Shown here: one piece after another, positions 15,101-26,000 of the stretch
Position numbering within the stretch: the stretch's first letter is position 1
How the letters are laid out: each line of letters starts with the position of its first letter
Translations under genes and position numbers: made by a program
Notes under the pieces: model-generated
What the model was told of the DNA's origin: nothing
The model's database searches: none
What the model saw: only the letters and a program-made list of their open reading frames with translations
From: Tanytarsus gracilentus
Lineage: Eukaryota; Arthropoda; Insecta; Diptera; Chironomidae
Direction: 5' to 3'
Length of the DNA stretch: 64,000 nucleotides
NCBI GenBank assembly: GCA_038502055.1
Contig: JAXRKN010000036.1
Location: 3,596,001-3,660,000 of the forward strand

Positions 15101-18100
15101 AAAAGAATTTAATTTCAAAACTTACTCTCATTTAATAGTTTTATGAATTTTATTTGGGATTTAGAAGAAGCAATTCGGTGTTTTATCACTTTCAGTTAAA
15201 AATTTTTGAATATGGATACTCAAGAAGTGCCAATAGGTGCAAAATTAAAAATTGCTTATTTCTATTTAAGTATATCATAGTGAAATTAGTGTAAAAAGTT
15301 AGTATAAAAAATTTGAAAAAATATTAAAACAATTAAATAATTTATGGGCAAATTGTCTGTGGGCAAAAAATATAGGGTCAATTTGTCCATGGTCAAATGA
15401 GGGCAAAATTTGAAAAATATGTGGGCATGGTCAAATTTGTGGGCAAATTGCCCCGGACAAATTGACCCTATATTTTTTTTGCCCTTGCCCACGGATTTTG
15501 GGTGTGGGCAAAATGTCACAGGGGCAAAATGTCCTACCCCCTTAATTTTCATCACTTTGCTATATGTTCGTAAGTCCATAGTGTGTGTGAGTAAAAACTT
15601 TCAATGTCACGCCATGTGTGAGAAATTAATTTATCTCCACTCGAACTATCATCTCGTGACAGGGAAAATTGTGTTTGATCGCATGTTGAGTTATGATGGG
15701 CTTAAACTTTATGAATATTTTATGATGAGCGATCATCAGCTATTAATAATGTTTTCTTCAACACGTGCTCAAGAAAAATCGAAAAAGATTAGATTTTCCA
15801 CTTATTAAATTCTCATAAAAGAAGAAGAAAAACCATCAGATGGGAAAATTTTTCGAGGGGTGGGAAAGATGTACGAATCATTTGAAAAAATAAATTTTAT
15901 ATTTTTTAATTTATTTTATATTTTTTAATTTAATTTATAATTTTTGTTATTTTATTTATTTTTTTCCTTTTTCAGAAATCTCTTCTTAAAAAAAACTTCC
16001 GTGAGTATTTTTTTTATTATTTTCATTCAAACTAAGATTTCTTTGATAACTGAGTGTCCACCCCCTGGCTATAAATACCTTCTTCTCTCTTCGCATTCAC
16101 TTCAAATATATCCAAATTGAATATGATTCCAATGATGCGTGGAAGATTAAATTTATGATTGAAAAATATATTACAGACTTGCCTGCGAGCTCGCTCTTCT
16201 CCATCATCATTTCTCGCATCCGACACATGTCGAGTGCCATAAAAAGTAGATTTATTACAATTCAGAATAAAAAGTGAATGTGGGAGGAAATCGATTTTAC
16301 TTTTGCTCAACATTTCATCATATGTTCATGAAAATTTATGTAAATAAACACAAAAATCTATGTCGAGAGAGCACTCACGTTCATAATGCATACGATAAAA
16401 GCAATTGCTGAAGTCATCAGCATTGGAAATGAGTTTTATGTATAATAATGGCAAATATCATACGTGAATGACTTTCCATTTGCCATTTCTACTCATAGAA
16501 ACGGAATAAATTTTGTGTTTAGCAAATATTTAACCTTCAGCTCTGTCGTGACTCCTTATTCGGATCCATATTTTGCAAGCATTTCTCTTTTAATAGAGCA
16601 TCGTTGCAAAAGGTTCTCCGACAAAGGCCAAGGTAATTTTCGTTATCGAAATTTGAGATGGAGAGTGGGTGAGGGTTAGTTCATCGAGGCATAAATTATG
16701 TGCTTTAGAAAATATTTTTTCCTCGAGTCGACAATTTTGAATTTTCTTTTAATCGCAATTTTTAGAATATCAAGGGATGGGAAACTTGGGGGTTTTGAGA
16801 TTTATTTTTTTTTTTCAAAAATAAATTTTCTAGAAATTTCAATGCTCATTCTTGGAAAACGACATGAAAGTGTATCAAGGTCTATTTAACACTCAAATTT
16901 GTCCTCAAATAATTTTTTATATTTTCTTATTATTTTATTTTCTCCGTCTTCATTTGATTCCACAAAATCATTGTTGATAATATCAGATAAAATTAATTGA
17001 GTTCCACCCAAATTGTCAATCTAATGGTTTCTTCTCTAATTGCCCGCAATTTTCTTTCTTTTTCCTCTTAATTAATTAACTTTAGCCAACCCGGAAAATT
17101 TTCCAATTAAAAGACACGAGCAGCCGCAATTTTCTCGTTGATGCAAAAACTTTCGCTCCAGGTCAAGTGCATGAGACTCGAAAAACTTTGTCGTTTCAAA
17201 AGCATCTGTGTGCATCCGGCACAAATCAATTTGAGAATAAAAAGTTGTTCATGTTTTGTTGTCAAATTATTTTCTGTAATTTTGTTTATGAGAAAAATTT
17301 TCTCTGAATGTAAAAAGAAAAATCTCATTTGCAGTTTGCAAGAGAATTTAAGCTCAAAAACAGGTGTTTCGTAGTTTTTACTCCGACATCAGCAGCCAAA
17401 AATTTATGAATCTGTGAACCACAATCATCGTATGCCAGGGCATGTAAGAGATTTAAAAACTAGAGTAGAAAATTAATTTATCGCTTGTAAAAAAATGAGA
17501 GCGGAGTAAATGAAAAATGTGTAAAGGATGAAAAGACATGAAATTTATGTTCGCATATTTGTCACACCGAATGCGATTTTTATGTTTATTTAAATTTTCG
17601 CGTGAGCGGATTGCTGTTCGGTCCGCAATCAGTAACGGAGATATGTGGGAACTGTACCATGTTAAACATCCCTGCGGGACGCAATATACAAACCCAAAAA
17701 ATATAAAAAATTCACAAAAACTTTCTCATCGAAATTAACATGGGAAACTCTCTCGATGGTTGAGATCATGAACTTTGATATTTTATGTGGTGGAAAATTT
17801 AAACTGATGGAAAATCGTGCTCGAGGGGATGAAGGTTTGATTTTTTTTTGGGTGCTGAAGTTAATTTAGTTGATTTGAATTTTTTTATATTAAAAAACTG
17901 ATCTCGGAAAATCTGACAAGAAAAACACCTCAAAGTAATGCCACAACTTATTTTGAAATTAAAATCAGGTCGAGCTTTTATAAAACAGTTCAGTAGGTGA
18001 TTGAACTTCGCAAGTTATTGATTCTACAATCTTTTGAGCATAGCCACGAAATTGATTTTTACTAACTGTGAAAAAGCTTTTCATAAAATACAAGAAAATT

Positions 18101-21100
18101 TTCTTATATCGCTCGAGTATGTAAATGAAAGCACGTATCTTATCAATAAGCACTAAAGATAGCTAACCTTTTGCTGCTAGTGTTTGGCAAACAGGAAATA
18201 ATTGTGTTTGCAGAAAGCTAACGCGTGATCCACCGCTCCAGTCCATCAATTTTGTTGCTTTCTTATCTTTTTCACCACTAAACGATAAACACACTTAATG
18301 AATCACGTATTTTCGGTTCATTACTGCACGAGAAAATCTCTTGAAGTTGTTGAGCGATTGAAAACCGGCACAAAACTAAATAACAAAAAAATTACTGCGC
18401 CCAATTCCTAACAACCGAATGCGATGGCATGACAGTATCGAGGTGGGAGGGAGTGAATTGGAATTACATGCCTTTGCACCATCAAAAAAGTTCTAACAAT
18501 TCGCCACTTCACATACAAAGAAGCAATTTTATTTTTATGATATGAAACTCCCTTATTTAAAGAAGTTAAAAAATATTTTCAAGCTGGAGTTTAAAGTCAA
18601 TCAGCCGAAAGCTCTCGATGAATACTAAAAAATTATTCAAGCATTTTTTGGCAATTTTATTTTCATTGAATAAAAATTCAATGTGACGTCGGAAGGTCTC
18701 AAAATAGAATCGAGGTGTAGGTTGCATAGTTTATGCTTTTTTGCATCTAATAATAATTTCGAAATTAATTTTTTTCCTTCTCGCTCGCACGAAAATCGAA
18801 TGAACTTAAATATCAACATGTTGAGGGTGGGTCGTCATGCCAGCATGGAAAAGTGAGTTAGTGACATGGAAAATTGTTAAAATTTCCAACAAACTAGTTT
18901 CTGTTTTTTGGATGAAGTTTATTGGAATTTTAAGAATTTTTAACGTAAAAAGTTCTTTGATGAAGATGAAAATTTAGAGGTTTAAACTTTTTTCCTTCAA
19001 CCCTCTTTCGAATGTTGAACACCACAAATACCAGAAACTGTTGCCAAAAAAAAAACTTTTCCAATGGCATAACAGATGTTCAAGAAGGCTTTTACGTGTC
19101 ATTCTAATTCCCACTCGTTTCACCATTGTTGCCATTCACAAATTTTCACTTCCACATATTTTTTTTATCCGTGATGCTCTCGCTGAGCACTTTGCCATCA
19201 GTCATTGAATTAACTACACCTGAGTGAATACGCTCCATTTCCTTCTATCATCATCCCTCATGTTTTCGCTCTTTTTTTAAGGCAGTAGCATTTCCGAACA
19301 GCATTTAAAAGCATTTCAAGTGATTTATGTTCTTTGCTTTCAACATTGAAGATGGAAAAACGACTTTTAGAATTTTTATGTGAATGTAAAGATGGATTTT
19401 TATTGCCATGTGGGGATTTAAAAGTTTTGCACTTTCATTCGTAGAATTTTCATGTTGAATTTCACAATTTTTTATATTATAAAATGTCATCACATGGACT
19501 CTCTTTAAATAATTCAATGCGTATAAAAATTGAAAATTTCATGCATCGAAATCAACTTCCAAAATTAAGTACAAACATTTCCCCTCCGCCGCAAGCCAAA
19601 CAGCTGTAAACGAGGTTGTTATGTCTCCGAATTTCGCATACATTTTTATAGTACCTGATTGATTATATATGAGCATGTTAAGTGTATGTCTCGATTGTCA
19701 GGAATTCCGATCGACAAAGCTGATCGTTGTCAAGGCTACGGAAAATCGTTTTATTCGTCTCGTGCTGTTCAATTTTTTTCAATTCGAACTTTTTCAATTT
19801 TCAAAAATAAATCGAGGCTGAAGTGATGTGAGTGTGTGTACTTAAATGTACGTGCATCAATCATTGCGACGCTCCTTTGTTTTCCTCCCTAATTCAACGC
19901 AATCAATCATAGAAAGTTTCTTTTGCTCTCGCGTAAAGAAAATTTCTCTCTCTGAATGACAGAAGGGAATGATGAAAAAATATTCATGAGCGTGAACAAA
20001 AGTTTTTGTCTCGAGTTTTTGCTATTGTTCGAGATTTATAAAGCAAATTCACGCGAGTGGAGAAAATTCCCCGAGCGACAAAACTTCTATTATTTTATGT
20101 TCGACAAATTTGACATTTTATTTACACGGATGAATTTTCTGATATGGCTTTTATTTTTATTTCGAAACGGAGAAGAGAGTTCGCTTAAGAGTTAAGAATT
20201 TTGTGTATCAGTGATTTAAAAACTTGAAATTGAGATGATTTTTAAATGTTTTCAACCCTTGTCTCAAGAATATTTTAAAAGCCTAATTTAATTATTTATT
20301 TTAATATTTTTCCAACCAATTTTTGCGCATAAAATTATTTAATATTTATTTTCCCCACAAACTTTCTCAGCCAATGTTTTATGCATACACATTTTTTTGC
20401 TACTTTATCAACTTTTCAAACTTTAACCACCTAAACCAAAAACCACTTGCATAATTGAAAATTCCCTCAGTGCTTTCATGCAAAAATATTTTTCTCCTCG
20501 CCTTTAAACTCGAAAATGTTTCTATCCGTACTCCCAACACGACAAGTGCAATCAAAATGTTAATTTGCAAACATTGGACGTGAGCTACTTGCATGAAGTT
20601 TAGATGAATAAAATCACAGTCACGTTTAATCATTTTGCTATCGATTTTCTCGTCATCCGCTCTTATATTTCGCATCTTCATTCATTAAGTATGCTGACAC
20701 ATCATGTATTATGAGTGCATGAAAGAGAACTTTGTCGATATCGTCAATCACTATTGCTCGATGACATGTGGCTTAGTTTATGAAACTCTTTTCATACACA
20801 TTGAAATTTTTATCAAAGTCATTAATCAATATTGAAGGAATTTTAGCACAAACTTTTTTTTTGCGTCATTCACTTTTGAGTCATTGCACCCGGCAAAAAA
20901 TTTCCGACAAAAATTGAGTGAATAAAATTAAAATTGCGATTTTATTTGAAATTGGAAATTTGACACCCTAATTGAGCACGATTTTTATGTTGGAGCATCG
21001 ATAAAGTTTGAATTTGATTTTTTTTCTAGCAACATTCTTTCAAACCCTTTTCGACCTTTTTTCCTCATATAATTGTTATTTTAGTGAAAAAAAACTTTTC

Positions 21101-23020
21101 GATGTCAAAATATTTTTTTTAAACCATTCCAGAGAATTTCAATTTTGATTTCAGGGACCGTCAAATTTATGTTTCAAATGTCGATGAAAATTGAAAATTT
21201 AAAGGAAAAAATGTTGATTAATTTTGAACTCAAAACTTTCATTAAATCGATACTGATTGAGTTCGAGTGTGAAGATGATGCATATTCAATGTGGATGCAA
21301 TCAAGCCTCGAGATAAGTTTGTTGGGGGAAATTAGCATTTTCAATTTGTTCGAGGAAATTTAAAGTTTTTAATAATTTAAAAAATTGATTTAAAGTTTTT
21401 TGTACGTTAAATTTTGAGCTGAGCAAAAATTTAAACAAATATAAATTATAAAAAAACGGATAAATTTATCAATCATAAAATCATCGATCATCGTAAATTA
21501 TTCAATTTAACTCGCGGATAAAAAAATATCCACATTTATTTCACCAAAATTGTAACATAAAAAATTTATCCTCCGCGTACAATGCACGTGAAAAAATAAT
21601 ATTCAATTTTTGCGATTGAACGCGTCTGATTACATCGCGAAAAGAAAATCGAAAATCGCTCACAAACATGCAACAAATTTTATTTGGCAAAGTGTATCTA
21701 GTCTCATCGCAGGGTGAGGAGTAAAACACGTGTAAGCTTGTGTATTTTTGTACTTTGCGATTACGCATTCTTCTTGCACTTGAAGTGTCTCTTCGGATTT
21801 TGAAGATCAATGTCTTTCGCTTCATTTCGCTTGAAATTGATTTATCGACCAAATTGCGATGAAAAATGTTTTTTGATTAGCGGATGTTGAGAAGAACAGA
21901 TTCTAAGACAAAAGCTACTGGCGCCGTCATGAAAATTCTCATGTTGCGTAATGTGAAAAATTGTTATTATCTTTACGGCAATAACTTTACTCCATTATTC
22001 TTAAGAGTAAGAGACAATATGACGCCATCCCAAAAAATCTTAATCTCTTGTCATTTTTTAACTGTGATCATCAAAAATTTATTTTTTGAGTGGCCACCGG
22101 TGGGTTTTTATGAGTTTTTGAAAAAACTTTTCAAAATTAAGTTCAAAGATTTTGAAAATTTTGAAGGATTTAAAAAATTAAATTTTCAACAACAAAAAAA
22201 TAAATTATAAAAATCCACAAATTTTAATGCATCACCAGCTTTTCTCAATTCAATTCTATCAAAATCACGATCCGCTTGTTAAAACTTATCTCAAAAATTT
22301 CCATAAAAAATTATCACCACAGACTCTTGTTGCCGCTATTACCCACATCACATCATAATCGTGAAATTTACGGCTTTCTGGTGAAAGAAAATTTTATGAT
22401 GTCGAAAATTAAATTTTATGCAGTGTGACGGATGATAAAGTGTTGGGATACTGTTCATATTAATGCTCATATTTATGAGTGAGGTTCGGAGATATTATTG
22501 AGCATCTTTACAGGGTAATTAAGTTTAATAAAAGAACTCACCCAACCTTGAATGACTTTTCACAAATTTATAAAGCTCACTAAAATTTCAAAGCTCTCTT
22601 TTAAATATTCTTGTCTGTTTCTCTTTCAACCACTAACTAAAAAAATTTCTCTATTATGTCCAATACACATTAAAAAAAATATTTTTTATTTGCACACTAA
22701 AACTTTCAAATTCGCGTTGCCAAAGCTATTTTTACGGCATATCGGATTTTCCAGTGTTTATTTAGGTTATTCATTTTTGGAGGATTGATTGTCTTTTTTT
22801 CGTTTAGACTACAAAGCACAAAAAGTTTGATATTTAAAAGGGTTGTTCCACTTTTGAATTTACCCCTTAATGTGGCGTTTTCAATGGTTGTTGCGAAAAA
22901 ATTTTGTTAATACCTCAACAGAGAATTTGATGATTTTTTTATTAAATAAGATTTTAATTTGAATTGCCCAACTTTAATCTACATACCTCCAGTAAAATCC
23001 TCACGAATTGGAGCATCCAT
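1..23020 (-). CDS. Cytosolic carboxypeptidase (AGBL/CCP family), N-terminal part, gene runs off left edge
   Basis: Five exons on the minus strand join in one frame: 23020-22987, 6873-6844, 6771-6620, 4555-4403 and 193-1. They give at least 187 residues from MDAPIREDFTG. All introns are GT-AG and the phases match (1, 2, 0, 0). The product contains LREP-like ARLKEPRDLFALPK, then RWPNECQ, HIEYAPEQPEPYYKATGKE and RPVGEEHGIIVYNY. This is the order of conserved blocks that I recognise from the N-terminal domain of cytosolic carboxypeptidases (CCP/AGBL), enzymes that remove glutamate or C-terminal residues from tubulin and other proteins. The zinc-binding peptidase domain should follow beyond position 1, so activity cannot be judged. 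The 193-1 exon fits by phase and order but is the part I match least well to the family. The first intron is about 16.1 kb. Family assignment rests on memory of the motif pattern. Confidence 0.7.
194..4402 (-). other. Intron of the carboxypeptidase-like gene
   Basis: AT-rich sequence with many poly-A and poly-T runs and no open frame with convincing codon use. It includes two copies of a short dispersed motif near AAGGGRTGGAAA (about 514 and 2444). If vertebrate-like sequence is missing between the flanking exons, an undetected small exon could be here, but I did not see one. Confidence 0.5.
4403..4555 (-). CDS. Exon of the carboxypeptidase-like gene carrying the GEEHG block
   Basis: Fifty-one codons lie between a GCAG acceptor and a GTGAGT donor, phase 0 at both ends. 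They encode VLDERVYHIEYAPEQPEP, then YYKATGKELQPRPVGEEHG and IIVYNYMPISAVHY. This matches the CCP/AGBL N-terminal domain pattern of HI, PEP.Y, TG.E, P.GEE.G..V. A plus-strand ORF over the same bases is an antisense shadow. Confidence 0.8.
4556..6619 (-). other. Intron of the carboxypeptidase-like gene
   Basis: AT-rich, no coding signal seen. One reverse copy of the dispersed AAGGGATGGAA motif lies at 5371-5386. Confidence 0.5.
6620..6771 (-). CDS. Exon of the carboxypeptidase-like gene carrying the ARLKEPRDLFALPK and RWPNECQ blocks
   Basis: The acceptor AAG at 6773-6772 follows a T/C-rich tract and starts the frame TLKTNQLEVNTD, then RPVARLKEPRDLFALPK, then RWPNECQ. The exon ends with a GTGAGT donor in phase 0. 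A second in-frame acceptor (CTAG, exon start 6750) would drop seven residues. I prefer 6771 because LKTNQLEVNTD reads as family-like sequence and its pyrimidine tract is better. No stop in 50 codons in an AT-rich background, together with locally raised GC, supports coding. Confidence 0.75.
6844..6873 (-). CDS. 30-nt micro-exon of the carboxypeptidase-like gene
   Basis: On the minus strand a pyrimidine-rich acceptor ending CTTCAG precedes 30 nt and a GTAAGT donor. In the required frame it adds GYLGSFLSN and leaves one base, which is completed by the next exon. The following intron is only about 72 nt. Both splice sites are strong, which is the main reason for accepting so short an exon. Confidence 0.6.
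8789..8809. repeat. GT microsatellite
   Basis: About ten uninterrupted GT units within the long intron of the carboxypeptidase-like gene. Confidence 0.9.
9554..9577. repeat. AT microsatellite
   Basis: A short imperfect AT/TA run with AAAT interruptions. Of little annotation value beyond being low complexity. Confidence 0.8.
12088..12983. mobile_element. Non-autonomous element with terminal inverted repeats and internal minisatellite
   Basis: The left end GTGTAACCCAC (12088-12098) is the exact reverse complement of GTGGGTTACAC (12973-12983). Just inside both ends a TGTAACA-type subterminal motif recurs. The body is GC-richer than its surroundings and holds a GTCCGTCC/GTCTGTCTGTC run (about 12130-12148) and a minisatellite. 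No transposase frame is present; the long minus-strand frames are only the minisatellite translated. I could not see a clear target-site duplication next to the 11-bp repeats, so the true ends may lie slightly further out. It is best described as a MITE-like insertion of unknown superfamily. Its position in an intron would make it spliced out. Confidence 0.6.
12510..12870. repeat. Minisatellite, about 17-bp unit
   Basis: About twenty tandem variants of GGAAAATGGAACACAGT, with unit length varying from 15 to 18 bp through loss of an A or a G/A swap (GGAAC versus GAAAC, CACAG versus CATAG). It is wholly inside the inverted-repeat element, so the array probably travels with it. All three minus-strand frames stay open, giving false F-H-F-P-L-C repeats. 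Confidence 0.9.
14498..15520. mobile_element. Foldback-type element with about 185-bp inverted arms
   Basis: The left arm (about 14498-14684) and right arm (about 15336-15520) are near-exact inverted copies. Both outer ends read TGTGACATTTTGCCCACACC when read inward. Each arm is itself palindromic: AAATATAGGGTCAATTTGTCC faces GGACAAATTGACCCTATATT about 90 bp away, with GGGCAAA-type short repeats between. The 650-bp centre is AT-rich with no gene. The right side continues with another GGCAAAATGTCC copy to about 15534. This is the architecture of foldback or MULE-like MITEs. No transposase is seen. The two plus/minus ORFs over the arms are artefacts of the repeats. Confidence 0.75.
22987..23020 (-). 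CDS. First coding exon of the carboxypeptidase-like gene
   Basis: Reading the minus strand, ATG at 23020 opens MDAPIREDFTG and ends in a GTATGT donor in phase 1. The start context is CAAGTCATGG. A small exon 16 kb downstream needs exactly phase 1 (G+CG = Ala), which links the two. No in-frame ATG was found in the downstream exons, which supports this as the translation start. It is only 34 nt, so chance similarity is possible, but donor, phase and start context all agree. Confidence 0.6.
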
Positions 23021-26000
23021 GACTTGCTTTTTAAGTTCTATTTTTGACACAAATTTAAATTTTCTATTCACTCAACTACTGAAAAAAACTTAAAGATATT
23101 TTTTTTGTCAGAGCTTTTTCATTCTTTTTCTCTATTTAAATTCTCGATCGTTCACAGCTTTAAATATTTCCCTCTTGTTATCCTCTTTGAAGCACATCCA
23201 GAGTGGGACACAAAAAGATAAAATTCAATGACACTTAGCGCGTTGCAAAATTAAAAAAAGGAATAAAAGAGAGATAATTTTTCCTTGTGGCGGATTTGAA
23301 CTGCAATCACCGCATGTGTCTCTTCTACTGCCGTGCTTCAATCAGACTGAAACGGATTATTTTTTCTATATCGTCGCTTGGCGCGCAAATAAAAAGAGTT
23401 GCACTTAAACACATCGAATGTTTATATATATATAAAAGTCAGTGTGAGTATGAAAATCCGTGTGCTTCGACAAAAGTTCAAAGCGACTGATAAATGTGAA
23501 GACGAATACATTTTTTACAGTCGACGTCCTCGTAGTTGAGTTAGTATAGTTAGTATACGATAAAAAATATGAAAGCAAGAAAAAGCAGTGAAAAGCACTC
23601 ACAAACACCGAGGAAGCGCGAGGCGGTGGAGGAAAAGAACACTGAGAAATGCCGACATGTTCTACGACCTGCCGCCGTTGGTATGATTGTATGTTTTAAC
23701 ATGTTTACAACCTAATAATTGTCAGGAATAGTTTGCAAGGCACGACATACTGTGAGCTTAAAATCTCTAGACAAAAAAATATTTTTTGTGGAGCTTTTGA
23801 GAGCTTTCAAAAAGCTCTTGCAAAATTTTTTCATAAATTTTTATCGAGCTTTAATGTTTAAAAAATTCTTCATCAATCTCAACTTTCCACTTTACCCATT
23901 CGATGTTCGAAAGTAATTCTCATTATTGTTCGACACGACACCGAGATTTGTGAGTTAGGTACTAAAACTGAAAGAGAGAAAAGCTCACCATCATTTTTAT
24001 GTTTTTATGAACTTCACTCCATAAAATATTTAATTTTGGTGCTGCAATGATGGAGTGCCACATGCGGACAATTCTGTGAGTTCAACGCTGTCACTTTCGC
24101 ATGTGACAAAAAAAAAAGTTTTATGAGTGAGATAAAAGAAGCAAACTGTGAACTTTTTTATTGGTTTGTTGATCCCGATGTTGAACTTGAGATTTAAACT
24201 AAAAAAATTATAGTTCGATTTTCATTCATGATGTTTGAATTCAAGGGATGGGAAAATAATTCAAAAAATATTTTTGACACTAAATGTTTTATTATAGAGC
24301 GAAAAAAATAATTTTTTAAAAACCGAATGTTATTGAACCCTTTTTCTATTGCTCTTTTCACAATTATACGACCCTCAACCTCTCATCACTCTTCCAATCA
24401 ATCGAGAAACTTCCTCTTTTTCTACCGGGTGTTACAAGTTCAAGAATTTCCCTAATAAATCATTCACTTTTATCGTCTCTACGTAAAAATACTTTCATAG
24501 AGCTCGAAAAGGATGTAAAAAGTTTCGCATAAAGTTTCTCTCGAGTTATAAATAACTTAATCAATTGGCGATATCGTAAGAATATTAATGTTCGTTACAA
24601 TTTCTAAAATTAGAACTCTCTTGGCAAGAAAACTTTATAGTGACTGTCACCGTGCGATAAAGTAAAGTGTGACATTTATAAATTGCGTTAATAAAAATAA
24701 ATTCCAAAAAAAAAAATCTTGTAAAAGTTAAAATTAGAAAAAGTCACGTCTAGACAAATTGGAAATCATTTCGAAAATATTTTTCACCTGATGCTGAGTC
24801 ACGTTTTATCAGTCATAAGATTGACAGATGTCTTTTTTTGAATCGTTGCCCAAAATTCTCACAAGTCAACAATTAATCACTTATCACATGTTGTGCAATC
24901 ATAAAAAGCTCTTTTGTATATTTTAATCGATCGATGACTCAATGTTTTTTGTCGCGTGCTTGTTGATGCCACAAATAGGATCGAGTCACAAAAAGATGTC
25001 AGTAGAAAAAAAATTGACAAATTGAAGAAAAATGGCAGTTTGAATTTTTATTTTTAACTTGAAAGGATTTTAATTTTTTTTTAACTTGATGAATGTCATA
25101 AAAGTGAGCACAAGTTCATATGACATCTGACAGTTTTCAGAAATAGAAAAGGGTTTAAAATATTTTGACACGAAGTTAACTCAAAATTAAAATGAATGCC
25201 AGTGAAGTCAATCAACAAAATAATTTTCGATGCACTTTAACTCATCTAAAAAAATTCATATTTATTTATGCTGCATTTTTATCAACCAAATAATTTTTCT
25301 AACTCCACCCCAGACCGAAAATATTTTTCTCCAAATTCTTTCTGACATACTTTTTTTGGAGCAATCATAAAAACGAAAACTTTTTCATTAATTCCAGAAA
25401 AAATAATTTACTGACAGAAAAATAAAATGTTTGAAGGCTGGATGAAATTGAAATCACGGTGTCAATGTCTTTCACATTAAAATAACATTTTTTCATTACC
25501 TCTGACAGGCATCTTCGTTGATGACTTTTTGATGCACTTTTTAAGAAAAATTAAATCACTCAACATTCACTCGACTTTCACTTACACCGCACTCACTCGA
25601 CATCCGAGCAACAACTAAAGATTTCCTTGCAGACAATTTTTCTTTCCTTTAACAATATTCGCTTTTTCATGTTGCGCGCCTTCAAACGACATCGACATCA
25701 TTTTCATGCATTAATCAAATAATTTGCTGGGTTCTTTTGTATATTTTCCAATGAAATCATAAAATTTTATGGTTATTTGGTTGTAAAAGGGTTTTTACAA
25801 TTATCTTTGTACAGACCCCATGCAAGGGTGATGAACTTGGGTAACAAACTAAAATATTAATCACAAAAATTATTTGAAAATTTTAATTAATTTCATATTT
25901 ATTTAAAATCCAAGTTTCACACCCCTTGCTTCAGCCTTTTAATGCCTTATCCTAATGTTACATCGAATGTAAGTGAAACTAAAAGGAAATGAATTCGAAT

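Larger units (their letters stand above)
6874..22986 (-). other. 16-kb first intron of the carboxypeptidase-like gene
   Basis: A long AT-rich stretch between the phase-1 donor at 22986 and the micro-exon acceptor. It contains a GT microsatellite, an AT microsatellite, the inverted-repeat element at 12088-12983 and the foldback element at 14498-15520. Open frames of 60-108 codons occur on both strands, but they are low complexity or F/K/N/I-rich and lack splice support, so I leave them out. Several copies of the dispersed AAGGGRTG(R)AAACT motif occur (about 10411, 11333, 15855, 16771). Confidence 0.5.
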
